A stretch of 64,000 nucleotides of DNA, taken from NCBI GenBank assembly GCA_905182305.1, contig CAJJBB010000003.1, positions 124,001 to 188,000 on the forward strand, in the 5' to 3' direction. The stretch's first letter is position 1, and every line of letters begins with the position of its first letter. Below, piece after piece: positions 12,201-21,769 of this stretch. The notes beneath the pieces were generated by a model. That model saw only the letters and a program-made list of their open reading frames with translations, had not been told where the DNA came from and made no database searches. The position numbers and the translations under genes are program-made. The DNA comes from Flavobacteria bacterium MS024-2A (GTDB lineage Bacteria; Bacteroidota; Bacteroidia; Flavobacteriales; Flavobacteriaceae).

Positions 12201-15200
12201 TCTTTGATGAATTTAGATGATAAAGTAATTTTCACTCAAAGAACTTGGAAATGGGATCAAATAACTAGGATATTTCACTCGACTAGGTTTCAGACTATAA
12301 CTGAACATCGCTATGAAAAATATTTTGTTAGAGATGGTGAAGTTCAATGGGAGGACGCAGGAGGGCAACTTTTAATTGATCAATTTCCACTTAATCCAAA
12401 TGAATATTGGGATACAGATGGAGATGGTGTACGCTGATAACACTGACCAAGATGATGATGATGATGGTCTGTCTGACGCCTATGAACTTACACCTAAAGG
12501 AGAATGGAGGAGATCATCAAATCCTAAGATGAAAGATACAGATGGGGATGGATTGGATGACGATAAGGATCCTATACCCTTTAGTAAGGAAGAAACTAAA
12601 GATACAGACGGAGATTGGCTTGGAGACGAAACAGAAGACTGGGATGATGACAATGATGGTCTTGATGATGGTTTTGAAATAAGTACAAGTTCTGTTAACC
12701 CAGATTCGGACGGGGATGGCTATTCAGACGGTGAAAGAGGATTATTTAAAACGTTCAATTCAAAGGGTAATTGGATTTCTACAATTAGATTTATACCAAC
12801 AAACACAGTAACCCCTTCGACAGGATACGGTGAAAGATATACAATAAGAATTCATGGTCACAATAACTGGGAAAATGAAATAGAAATTTCTTTAAATACT
12901 AAGACTAGAAAATACTCTCTTGTTGATTTTATGAATTATTTTAAAAATGAAATTAATGTTAATCATTCTGAAATCGATTACAAAGATTGGGGTAATGATG
13001 CTTTACAAGCAGAATTAATTTCAGCTACAGTCTCTGGGACAGACTTGATAATAACTGGAAATGATCAACAAAGAAACATACACATTAGAAAAATTCTGAT
13101 TTTACTGAAAATTTTATAAGAGCACAAACTAGTGATTGGTGGTTTTTGAATAAAGATCAATTTCCTAACGATCCTAAAGAGTGGTTTGATAGCGATAGAG
13201 ATGGTATAGGCGACAATTCAGATGATAACGACGACTCGGGATTCTTTAGATGATAAAGAAGAACTTCTACTTGGATTAAATCCATACAAAGGAGATACTG
13301 ATGGCGATCGGTGTGAATGATTCTGATGATAAGATGCCCTTAGATCCGCTCTTCCAGAGACGATATGGATGGAGATGGTATTCCAGATTACAGGTGGTTA
13401 GACAATAATAATGATGGACGCTTTACTCTTCAATGGGGTGGTGAAGATGGAGACCCAATTGTGGTTGATCTAGATAGAGATGGTGATGGAATTTTAAATA
13501 CAAATGAGGATCCATCTCAAGGTCAGACTCATCCAGATAATGATGATACTGACAATGATGGTTATAAAGACGGAGATGATTTATTTCCTTTTAATCCAAA
13601 TGCGCACGCTGACTTCGATAATGATGGAATTGCTGATTATTATGATTTCGATGATGATAACGACGGATTTAGTGATAAGGATGAGGCATACAGTAAGACA
13701 GACCCTAATGATGCAAATAAATACCCTGAAGTTGATGTAGATAAAGATTTCATGTCAGATCCATATGAGTCATATGCTGGAACCAACCCAACAGTTAATG
13801 ATTCAGATAATGATGGATTCAATGATGGAATAGATGTTTTTCCTATGGATAAATATGAATGGATAGATTCTGATGCAGATGGAGAAGGAAATAATAGAGA
13901 TAATAATGATGATAATGATGCTGTAATTGATTATTGGGAAAAAATAGGTATTACACATGGTTATTATAGTGGTAATATTTCAACTACGACTTGGAACAGA
14001 GATATAGATTTGATTGGAGCTGATGATGAAGACCTTAGGGATAGTGATAATGATAGAGTTCCTGATCTTATAGAGAAAAAAGCAGCGGCATTATTTAAGG
14101 ATATGTTTGATAATGGGTCTGATCAATATAAAAGAGCAGTCTGGCGCATGCACGAAGGTATTAATAATTGGGATGATCCGGATGGAGATAATAATAGAAA
14201 TTTTGTGCTTTACAATGCTAATATAGATAATAAAACTGATACTTGAGGATGATCATGATGCTGATGGTGACGGACAGATGATAAAGATAATGCTCTTGCG
14301 TTTATAGATTGGGATGATTGGGATGATGACGGTCGTGATAACTGGGATGATGATCATTCAGATGGTCATCATGACTCTCATGATGGAGCTCCCTTTGATT
14401 CTAGAGATCATCGAGATTTAGACGGTGATTTCATTGGAGATGGTAATGACCTTGACAGGGATGGTGATACTATCCATAATGATAGAGAACGTGACAATGG
14501 AAGTGACCCGGAACTTTATGATACAGATCGAGATGGGGTTAATGATGCATTAGATTACTATGCCCACGACAAAAGGTATTGGAATAAAAATCAATACATC
14601 GGTTCTGATTTATTTACCTTAAAGCAAATAGGAAGTTCAACCAATTGGAAAAGTATTTCTACATGGAATTCAGGACAAATTTCTATCAATGTATTTTTTT
14701 CTTTTACATGGACATTTATCAAATATTTTTTCAATATTTTAAAGCATCTAATCAAAATTCATGATGGAAGTGCTTTAGAATCTTTTCACATAAATAGTAT
14801 TCCGATTGGCAAACATATATATGATTTTGTTTTAAGGAAATACAGAATACCATCTAATCAAATGGAAAAAGATCTCTCTTGGAAAAGGTTTTGGTTTAGG
14901 AACTGATGATGAAGATAAGATTTACTCCTGGGGAATTAATTTGAGTAGTCAATTAGGTATTGGAAAACCTACTACATTCGTTGATTTCACTTCACCAAAA
15001 CTATATTTAGGTGATATAAAAATGATCTCTGCAGGGGATCAGCAGGCAGGTATAATTAATGAAGACGGAAAACTTAGAATGATTGGTTCAAATGACCAGG
15101 GTCAACTTGGAACAGGGGCATCTCCATTTAATTATCCCAGAGAACTGGACTGGACTGAAATATCCGCTGACATTAAAAAAGTTAGGGTAACATTTACTGA

Positions 15201-18200
15201 AACTCAAATTTTAGATTCTCAAGGCTATATATGGGCCTATGGTGATAATGACTATGGCCAGTTAGGAAGAGGTCTTGCAAATACAGCCGCTGAGAATTTT
15301 ACTGTGGGAAAAGTATTAGATGTTCAAGGGCAAGAAGTTAGTTCTAATCAGTGGACAGATATTTATTCATATTCTCAGCAGGCATATGCTTTTAAGCAAG
15401 AAGGGAATGAAGAATATCTTTATGCTTGGGGAAACAATGAGAATTATGCACTTGGAATAGATAAATCTAAAAGTGAGTATCCCAACCAAATTCCTTTTGA
15501 GTCAACCCCAGTAAAAGTAGAGAATATTGTTAAGAGTGAAATTTTAGTTACGGACGGCGAATTGCAATTTACCCCTGTAAATGGCGGGTTTATTTTCATT
15601 AAAAAGAATGTTAGTCCTAATCCTACTGATCAAGGAGAATTATGGGGTGTAGGTGAAAACTTTTATACAGGACGATTTAATAAATATAAAAAGCCTTCTA
15701 GAATTGGAAAAGATAATGACTGGGTTAAAATTCATGATTTAAGAGGTGCTATAAAAAATATTTTATTAAAAAAGAAAGATGGTTCTACATGGGGTGCAGG
15801 AGAAAACAACAATCTTGTATTAACTAACACACCCTGTCCTGACCCCTTAACAGCAATACAATCAATTTATTTAACAACAAAAAGACAGAAGCAAATATTT
15901 GAAATTGAATTAAGTAGTCAATATCAAGGAACAGCATCCATAACAATTAATATTGGCGGAATTTCACTTAATTCTAGTGTAGGTTCAATTACCACTACTC
16001 AAATTGGATCAACAACATTAATTACTAGAGTTTCTACTGTTACTACGAATGTTTCAAGCGTAGTTTCTCAATTTACTGCTGATATATTGTCAAATAATCT
16101 AGTACAATCATTTACTATTTCTCAAACGACATTAAGTAGTGGTAATCGTAAGTATAGGTTTGAGGCCAGAAACTATACAAATTATAATACCAAATTTTCA
16201 ATTTCAAACAGGTCTGATGTTTTTACTGGAACAGTTACTATTACAGAGATAACAAAAAATTATTCTGGAGAAACAACATATTCAATATTTGTGAATGGGA
16301 CTGAAATCTCAAAAGCAATAGGTACAAACAACAGTTTTACCGAAGACCAAATTAGAACTGAGTTTTATACCCACGTAAAAACTGAATTAAATAATAAAAG
16401 TAAATTCCCCTTCGAATTAAATGTCCGTGAATTCACAGATCAAAGTGGAACTACAACAGACACCACTGATGACAAAATTAGACTACAAATAGAACGAACA
16501 GATTATCAAGATTTAGATGTTAAAGCTTCAATAAAACTGTCAGGTGCATCAAGTTCAACAATAATTATAGGGGCAGATGAGGATCGAGAAAACACTTCTT
16601 TTGATTCTAATTGTAATAATTACGCTCAGTTTCATAATAAACTTGTTGAAATTTTTACAAAAGATGAATACCGATGGAAAAAATTGTCAGTTGGTAAAAA
16701 TCATGTCGTAGGTTTAACTTCATCTGGAACAATTTATACTTGGGGTGGACAAAATAATGAAGGTCAGTTAGGCTATGGTAATAGGAATGATAATCCAACT
16801 CGAGGGGTTCCAAAAATAGTAGACGGTATAAAGGATATAGAATTCAAGGATATCTCAGCTTCCGAGGAAATGAGTTTTGCAATAGCCGATTGGATGGTAC
16901 TCTATATGCTTGGGGAGATAATGATCTGGGGTCACTTGGAGATGGAACAAATATAGATGCACTACAGCCAGTAACTGTATCAAGTACATTAAAATTTAAT
17001 AAAATACTTGGGGGACATAAATTTCAAGTTGCATTAACAACAAATAATACAGTTGTTGGATGGGGATATCAAAAGTACGGTGATCTAGGGGCTTTAGGGA
17101 AGGTTAAATCAGATGTTGTTTCCATTTCATCAACCCTTACTGAGTCTGAAGGAATAGTAAAAACAACCCCAGATGGTGAATACTTGCTTGTAACCAAAAC
17201 GTTGGAGAACTATATTAATACAAAATTAAATTTCGAATATAATAATAATGGAAACAGGGGTCAATTGAGCAAAAAAATGACCACACAAACCTCATCTAAG
17301 AAATCATCAAAAAGTAAATCTAGAGGTAAAACTAGTAAATTAACGAATGTTGGAAAGTGGAAAGTAAAAAAGAAAAAGTCAGGTTTTAAAGGTAAATCTG
17401 CTGTTTCTAGAGATGATTTGTCCGGAGGTAGTGATACGTCTTATAATTTTGATGTTGTAGATGTTAATGAAAAACCCACTAATATCAATTTAATAGATAT
17501 TAGTAGTAAAATCACTAAAAAAGGAGAACAGTTTATCTCTAACATCACTGTTACTGATCCAGATCAAGATGATATAATCGAGGTAACCATTCCATCAAAC
17601 TCTCCTAACGCAAGTAAATTTGAAATAAAAAATCAAAAGCTTTACTATAACTCTTCTACAAATAAAGCGAATGTTCCTGTTTCTTTAATAATTAGGGCTA
17701 CAGACTGGGAAGGCTTATCATTTGAACAACAATTTGAATTACTAGTGGATGAAGACGGAGCAGTAATGATTGAAGAGTCAGCTTCAGATGCAGGAGCTGC
17801 TTTTGGTCGCTTTATGGATTCTGATGGTGATGGATTTACTGATGCAGATGAGATGGCTATTGGAACAGATCAGTTTGATTTCAGAAGCTTTCCTACAGAT
17901 ATCGATAATGACGGAATTTTAGATTTCTATGATGGAGATATAGATAATGACGGTTATCTCAATGAAGATGATCAGTTCCCCAACGATCCTTATGAATGGT
18001 CAGATATAGATAATGATGGTATACCTGATAATTCTGATCAAGACGATGATAATGATGGAGTTCCTGATATAAGTGTAAATTGGTCAGAGAACTATATAAT
18101 ACAAGACCTATTTCCAAATGATCCAAATGAAAGTTCTGACTTCGATAGAGATGGTGGTGCAGGTGATGATTTAGATGATGATAATGACGGAGTTCCTGAC

Positions 18201-18734
18201 ACGGTTGATGTTTTCCCATATAATCCTTATGAATGGTTAGATAGTGACGCAGACGGTATTGGTGACAATTCTGATACTGATAATGATAATGACGGCTATT
18301 CAGACTTTGATGAACAATTTAGTGGTTCAGATCCTTTTGATTTTAATGATCGTCCAAGTGATATGGATGAAGATTTTGTTCCAGACTCTATAGATTCTGA
18401 CATAGATGGAGATAATATTCCTAATAATTTTGATAATGCACCAAATTTTTATAATCCTGACCAAGATTTTATCGAGGGAAATGAAGAATTTATTCAAATT
18501 GAATCTCCAGAATTTTTCTCACCAAATGGTGACGGTGTAAATGACTTCTGGGTAGTTAAAAATCTAGAGCGTTACCCTAATAATATTGTTCTTATCTATG
18601 ATATAAATGGTAATCAAGTATTTAGTCAGAATGGATATCAGAACGATTGGAACGGGTTAAGTCAAGATGGACAGGAATTGCCTAGAGGATCTTACTTATA
18701 TTCTATTGACTTGGATGGTAAAAATTCAAATTAA
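6276..18734 (+). CDS. Giant T9SS type B surface protein with RCC1-like, TSP3 and cadherin-like repeats (many frame breaks)
   Basis: I read 12.46 kb as one gene of about 4,150 codons. It starts at TTG 6276 with a signal peptide (KFTLLFFIIALAPNNALFSQ). Order: an N-terminal beta region; RCC1/BLIP-II-like repeats (GSLLVWGNNAY, GDLWHWGN, GDLFVWGNNSYGQLGL) to about 7.75 kb; a long Asp-rich TSP3 array (DTDGDG type motifs) to about 14.6 kb with inserted beta-modules; more RCC1-like repeats to about 17.1 kb; a Lys/Ser-rich linker; a cadherin-like domain (DVNEKPTNINL, VTDPDQDD); a final TSP3 block; and a gliding-motility type B C-terminal domain (FFSPNGDGVND). The frame is broken near 6590, 6935, 7055, 7205, 7430, 7550-7610, 10240, 12430, 13100-13360, 14240, 14700-14890 and 16890. 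Homology continues through each major break, so error or recent decay is more likely than separate genes. Inferred role: secreted calcium-dependent adhesin or gliding-type filament. Confidence 0.8.
6860..7740 (+). repeat. First RCC1/BLIP-II-like repeat block of the giant protein
   Basis: Across two or three reading frames the translation repeats the pattern G-L/V-x-x-(D/N)-G-x-L-x-x-W-G-N: LKSDGSLLVWGNNAY near 6870, VLANGDLWHWGN near 7380 and IDSNGDLFVWGNNSYGQLG near 7650. This is the blade pattern of RCC1/BLIP-II beta-propellers. A short TSP3 motif (INIDTDGDGYLDNDEDP) sits between blades at about 7000-7045, so the two repeat types are interleaved. Confidence 0.7.
8567..8602 (+). other. EF-hand-like loop inside the TSP3 array
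   Basis: The 12 residues DCDGNGRITREE have the canonical EF-hand ligand pattern: D1, D3, N5, G6, I8, E12. They are followed by a short helix-like EWEKTSP. The surrounding segment (8480-8640) is rich in Trp, Phe and Cys and unlike the TSP3 units on either side. Confidence 0.6.
9985..13170 (+). repeat. Four tandem TSP3-plus-beta-module units
   Basis: Units begin near 9985, 10896, 11760 and 12450. Each starts with a TSP3 header (DGLSDxYELS... then DPxxWDSDxDGxSDG, or a variant in the last unit). A beta-rich module of about 130-150 residues follows, with the pattern Y-x-I-x-G-H-N-x-N, then F/L-x-x-F-K-x-x-L/I-N-N/V, then F-x-A-S-V-S/D-G-x-x-L-x-I-x-G-N-D-x-x-R/K-x-I/V-H-I/V-E. Each ends in a linker containing DxFPxxPxEFWD. 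The copies are diverged, so this is an old duplication. I do not recognise the module. It loosely resembles small domains of tail-fibre or adhesin proteins that read YTVxINGxx...AxLAAAINA. Confidence 0.65.
14600..17200 (+). repeat. Second RCC1/BLIP-II-like repeat block with inserted beta-domains
   Basis: Blade motifs recur: YSWGINLSSQLGIG, RMIGSNDQGQLGTG, YIWAYGDNDYGQLGRG, YAWGNNENYALGI, YTWGGQNNEGQLGYG and YAWGDNDLGSLGDG. Between blades, at about 15870-16570, lie two beta-rich inserts, one containing YSIFVNGTEI and FYTHVKTELNN, which echo the modules of the TSP3 region. A propeller of about seven blades is plausible but the count is uncertain because of frame breaks. Confidence 0.72.
17266..17410 (+). 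other. Basic Lys/Ser-rich linker in the giant protein
   Basis: This segment encodes a run dominated by Lys, Ser, Thr and Arg (KKSSKSKSRGKTSK, KWKVKKKKSGFKGKS). It contrasts sharply with the strongly acidic remainder and separates the propeller from the cadherin-like domain that starts at about 17450. Confidence 0.7.
18486..18734 (+). other. T9SS type B (gliding motility-associated) C-terminal sorting domain
   Basis: FFSPNGDGVNDFWVVKNLE, then a strand reading IVLIYDINGNQVFS, WNGLSQDGQELPRGSYLYSIDL, then a stop. This is the CHU_C/TIGR04131-type domain that routes proteins through the type IX system. The usual last strand after GxYxYxIDL is missing. The frame ends with KNSN; the alternative frame reads KIQINQINLL and does not restore a normal end. 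Confidence 0.9.
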
Positions 18735-18749
18735 CCAAATTAATTTATT

Positions 18750-19643
18750 ATGAAAAATTATATTTTAACAGTATTTTTTTTTGTTTTCTCATCTGTTTTA
18801 TATTCTCAATACAATAAAAATTTAGTTTTTTTTGATTCCCAAATGAATATTATAAACCCTGCATATGCAGGATATCAGGGAGACACTTCTTTTTCTTTAA
18901 TTTCAAGGAATCAATGGCTATCTGTAGATGATGCACCAAAAAATTCAATATTTTCCTTTTCATCTGCAAGGGAAAATAATGTAGGTCTTGGGGCCTCTAT
19001 TTTTTCCAAAAATACTTTTGTTGATAAATTAAATGAATTTAACATAGACTTTTCATATAAGTTAAAACTGTCAGAAAAAACTAATTTATTTTTTGGATTA
19101 AAGGGTGTTCTTGAATTTTTTAAATCTGATCCCTCTTTTTTATCTAATGACACTAATTATAATGACCCAGCTCTAAGTTCAATATCAATTTTTAGTCCCA
19201 ACTTTGGATTAGGTTTCCTTTTAAATTCAGAAAAATATTGGTTTTCTCTTTCTTTACCTAAGTTGTTTCAAACAGAAATAAACAACATTTATTCTTTTGA
19301 TTCTTCAGTTATAACATACATTGGAACGGGTATTAAAATTCCATTAAATGATTCTTTTGTTATGAAGCCCACTATACTATATAGAGACATGAAAGATTTA
19401 AAATCTATTTTTGATTTAAGTTATATGATCAATTTTAAAGACATAATAGATTTTGGAGTAACCTATAGAACCAATGGCTCAGTAGTCTTTTTAACAAAAT
19501 TGAGTGTTAAAGGGTTTGATTTCGGTTATGGGTTCGAAACCTTTCGTAATAATTCAATAGGAGGGTTAAATTTAAATACACATGAATTTTTTATTAATTT
19601 TTCTTTAAACAAAAAAAATACAGAAATAGAACCTGCTGAGTGA
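18750..19643 (+). CDS. PorP/SprF family type IX secretion outer-membrane protein
   Basis: 297 residues with a signal peptide (MKNYILTVFFFVFSSVLYSQ). The diagnostic N-terminal pattern follows: FFDSQMNIINPAYAGYQGD and ISRNQWLSVDDAPKNSIFS, then a beta-barrel-like body (GLGASIFSKNTFVD, NFGLGFLLNSEKYWFSLSLPKLF, IDFGVTYRTNGSVVFLTKL). PorP/SprF-like proteins sit in the outer membrane, and each typically pairs with a type B CTD cargo; SprF is needed for export of SprB in Flavobacterium johnsoniae. The ATG is 15 bases after the stop of the giant gene, so co-transcription and a cognate pairing are inferred. Unlike its neighbour it has no frame break. Confidence 0.93.
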   Translation: MKNYILTVFFFVFSSVLYSQYNKNLVFFDSQMNIINPAYAGYQGDTSFSLISRNQWLSVDDAPKNSIFSFSSARENNVGLGASIFSKNTFVDKLNEFNIDFSYKLKLSEKTNLFFGLKGVLEFFKSDPSFLSNDTNYNDPALSSISIFSPNFGLGFLLNSEKYWFSLSLPKLFQTEINNIYSFDSSVITYIGTGIKIPLNDSFVMKPTILYRDMKDLKSIFDLSYMINFKDIIDFGVTYRTNGSVVFLTKLSVKGFDFGYGFETFRNNSIGGLNLNTHEFFINFSLNKKNTEIEPAE

Positions 19644-19650
19644 GAAAAAC

Positions 19651-19896
19651 TTAATTTACTTCACCACAAGAACATAATACCTTCCCCATATTTTTAGCCT
19701 CTTGTTCTCGCATTTTATACATCTTTCCTCTGAAAAGATTACATTTAGAAACGAGTTTATCACATGTTTTATAGAGATAGCATTTAACTTCGGGATTAGT
19801 ACAGGTATAAACAATTTTTTGATTTTCTGTATCAGCCTTTGATGAGGTTAACGTAACTAAAATAAATAATAGTGTAAAAAAAATAGATTTTTTCAT
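19651..19896 (-). CDS. Small secreted Cys-rich protein of unknown function
   Basis: 81 residues with an N-terminal signal peptide (MKKSIFFTLLFILVTLTSSKA). The mature chain has six cysteines (YTC, VKC, KTC, SKC and the terminal CSC), suggesting disulfides or metal binding in the periplasm. I do not recognise the family. It converges with the SprF-like gene seven bases away and shares its strand with the PepSY gene upstream (19993-20494), about 100 bases off, so it could be part of the same transcript. Coding support is moderate: a good signal peptide, a plausible start and no overlap with a better frame. Confidence 0.65.
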   Translation of the reverse strand: MKKSIFFTLLFILVTLTSSKADTENQKIVYTCTNPEVKCYLYKTCDKLVSKCNLFRGKMYKMREQEAKNMGKVLCSCGEVN

Positions 19897-19992
19897 TTTT
19901 TATTTTAACTGTAGTTTTTTTAATTTAATTAAGTTAAAATTGACTAATTTCTTTTTTGGTATTTAGCTACTGGATAAAATGCTTTACTACAG

Positions 19993-20494
19993 TTAATTTA
20001 TTTGGATGATTTTAGTACTAATTATATTAAAATCATTAAGCAAAGAAAGTGCAATACCCCCAAGTGTGAAGTAGATTGCTTTTCTGAAAATATCTGTTTG
20101 TGGCAGGAACATCCAATAAGATGAAAACACAAAAAAGAGTAATGCGACTCCAAAAAATACATTTAAAAAGTATAAAGGCTTAGAGGAGGTTGCTTTGTGC
20201 ATTTTTTCAATCATACCCAATATTTTTGGAGGCTGCATTTGAATGTACTTAAGTTCTCCTGTAATTTTATTGTATTCTACATTTTTTACACCACGCCCCG
20301 GTGGAAGGCAATTCTTTTAAATCTTTTTCAATAATTTTTTCAATGAAAACCTCTTTTTTGAAATACTCTTTATCTCTAAATGTAAGAGTTATACCACTTA
20401 ATGCATACATAAACATAATACCAGTTAAAAAGAACCCTAAATAGCGGTGGTAAACTCTTACTTTATTACTTATTTCTCGGTTATTAAGTGCCAT
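19993..20494 (-). CDS. PepSY-associated transmembrane protein (one frame break)
   Basis: The N-terminal part reads NREISNKVRVYHRYLGFFLTG and a first membrane helix (IMFMYALSGITLTF). The C-terminal part reads EYNKITGELKY, KMHKATSSKPLYFLNVFFG and two more helices (VALLFFVFSSYWMFL, AIYFTLGGIALSLL). Together they match small PepSY/iron-regulated membrane proteins of Flavobacteriia of about 160-170 residues. The frame breaks at the C4 run 20296-20299: removing one base joins ELPSTG to RGVKNVEYNKITGE and yields one 166-residue protein. ATG 20494 fits the family N terminus. Substrate is unknown; related proteins are often linked to iron or heme uptake. Confidence 0.78.
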
Positions 20495-20590
20495 TTTTTG
20501 GTGTTAGAAAGTGAAGTCGAATTTAATTTAGGCAAAAAAACAAAAAAAAGTTTTAAAACTAAAATTTAAGCAGTAAAGTTGATGGAATCG

Positions 20591-21574
20591 TTAATTAGTC
20601 TTTAGGTATTCGGCTTTAATTATTTTAGCAGTTTGATGGTTTCCATTGTGGTTCCACCCAGGAGGGTAAAAAATATATTTTAATTTATTTAAAAGTCCAG
20701 GAGCTCCATAAACATCTTTGCTTAAATTAATTATTTCACCAAAATAAACATCAACAAAACTTCCTGAATTTATAGAACGTGTTACACCATATTCAATTTC
20801 CACACTAAGGTCTTCTTCTTGGTAGGTTCCAAAAATACGATCCCAAATATTTAATAAATTAGAGTAGTTGGTATCTATGTATAGGGGGTTTTTTGCATGA
20901 TGTACCCGGTGATGTGAAGGGGTAAGAATGAATTTATTTAAAAATCCAAAACGCGCATCTTTTATTAAGTTTTCACCAACATGAATAAAGGCTCCATAAG
21001 TCCCATCAATAAGCATAATAGCAAAGAGCATTATGGGATTTACGCCTAATATCATACAAATAGAAGTGCGAATAAAATCAGCATAAGGAGCTTCTAAAAA
21101 AAAATGTGCGTGAGTAACACTTATGTTCATTTCTTCGGGAGAATGGTGTGTAGCATGTAAACACCAAAATAAACGAACCTTATGTGCTAAAAAATGATAA
21201 ATAAAATGAGCAAATTCCCAAATTATATAGCCATAAATAAACCAATACCAGGAGCTAGAGGTTTGAACTAGAGCAAAAGGCTGGAAAAGACCTATGCAAA
21301 GAGTTACCATTCCAATAGCGATAAAACGTCCCACAACTCTATTAAACAGGTAAATTAAGAAGATTACTTTATAGACTTTAGTTTGAGGCTTTTTATAAAT
21401 AAAACCTAAACCTAATTCTAGAAATAAAAGTAAGGGGATAATCGGAAGAATTAAGGCAACAATTCCATCATAAGTTAAAAACTTTTCAATTTCATTATTT
21501 TGAAGAATCGTTAAAAACTGATTAACCCCAAAAAACCCAATAATTTCGTTCCAAAAACTTTCTAAAAACTCCAT
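20591..21574 (-). CDS. Sterol desaturase / fatty acid hydroxylase family protein
   Basis: 327-residue integral membrane di-iron enzyme. It has the histidine clusters of the family: HFIYHFLAH (about residue 138), HATHH (about 161) and HHRVHH (about 240), plus a more distal His, with hydrophobic segments before and around them. Family members hydroxylate or desaturate lipids, sterol-like compounds or carotenoids; the substrate here cannot be deduced. ATG 21574 gives a normal N terminus. It is transcribed away from the RND operon, with about 195 bases between the divergent starts. Confidence 0.9.
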   Translation of the reverse strand: MEFLESFWNEIIGFFGVNQFLTILQNNEIEKFLTYDGIVALILPIIPLLLFLELGLGFIYKKPQTKVYKVIFLIYLFNRVVGRFIAIGMVTLCIGLFQPFALVQTSSSWYWFIYGYIIWEFAHFIYHFLAHKVRLFWCLHATHHSPEEMNISVTHAHFFLEAPYADFIRTSICMILGVNPIMLFAIMLIDGTYGAFIHVGENLIKDARFGFLNKFILTPSHHRVHHAKNPLYIDTNYSNLLNIWDRIFGTYQEEDLSVEIEYGVTRSINSGSFVDVYFGEIINLSKDVYGAPGLLNKLKYIFYPPGWNHNGNHQTAKIIKAEYLKTN

Positions 21575-21697
21575 TTTTATTAAATATTTTTAAAAAGATA
21601 AAGATTTAATTAAACCTTACCCAAACAAAAGAGTCTACATATTAATTTAGTATAATTAATAGAATAGCTTTTCTTTAATTTCAAGAAAAAATATCTA

Positions 21698-21705
21698 TAT
21701 TTTTG
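21698..21705 (+). promoter_or_regulatory. -7 box of the RND efflux operon
   Basis: TATTTTTG is a perfect TAnnTTTG match 64 bases before the adaptor ATG. No canonical -33 TTG lies at 19-20 bases, but the region is T-rich. Further along, the leader holds an AT-rich stretch without obvious operator symmetry. Confidence 0.5.
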
Positions 21706-21769
21706 CAAAAAATAAGATGATAGGTAATTATTGACTCTTTTAAAGATCAATATCATTAATTAATAAAAA

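Larger units (their letters stand above)
7830..14600 (+). repeat. Main thrombospondin type 3 calcium-binding repeat array
   Basis: Dozens of Asp-rich loops of the type DxDxDGxxDxxD (DTDNDGVADSLD, DSDEDGLPDKEE, DTDGDGIGDNTD, DIDGDGYLNAND), typical of TSP3 repeats that bind Ca2+ in secreted Bacteroidota proteins. Recurrent accompanying phrases are GTDPLD, FPxDPxEFWDTDGDG and DPNDWDSDNDG. The array is interrupted by at least four larger beta-modules and by an EF-hand-like insertion. The strong Asp/Gly bias makes the antisense strand appear open (His-rich false frames). Confidence 0.88.

Noticed and set aside
9985-13170. Direct repeats that might suggest a CRISPR array
   Set aside because: The repeats are diverged, coding, irregular in length and lack unique spacers; they encode TSP3 and beta-modules.
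6276-18734. Several separate adhesin genes in place of one giant gene
   Set aside because: The partial frames lack their own signal peptides, promoters and sorting domains, and domain patterns run across each junction. There is only one signal peptide (start) and one type B domain (end).
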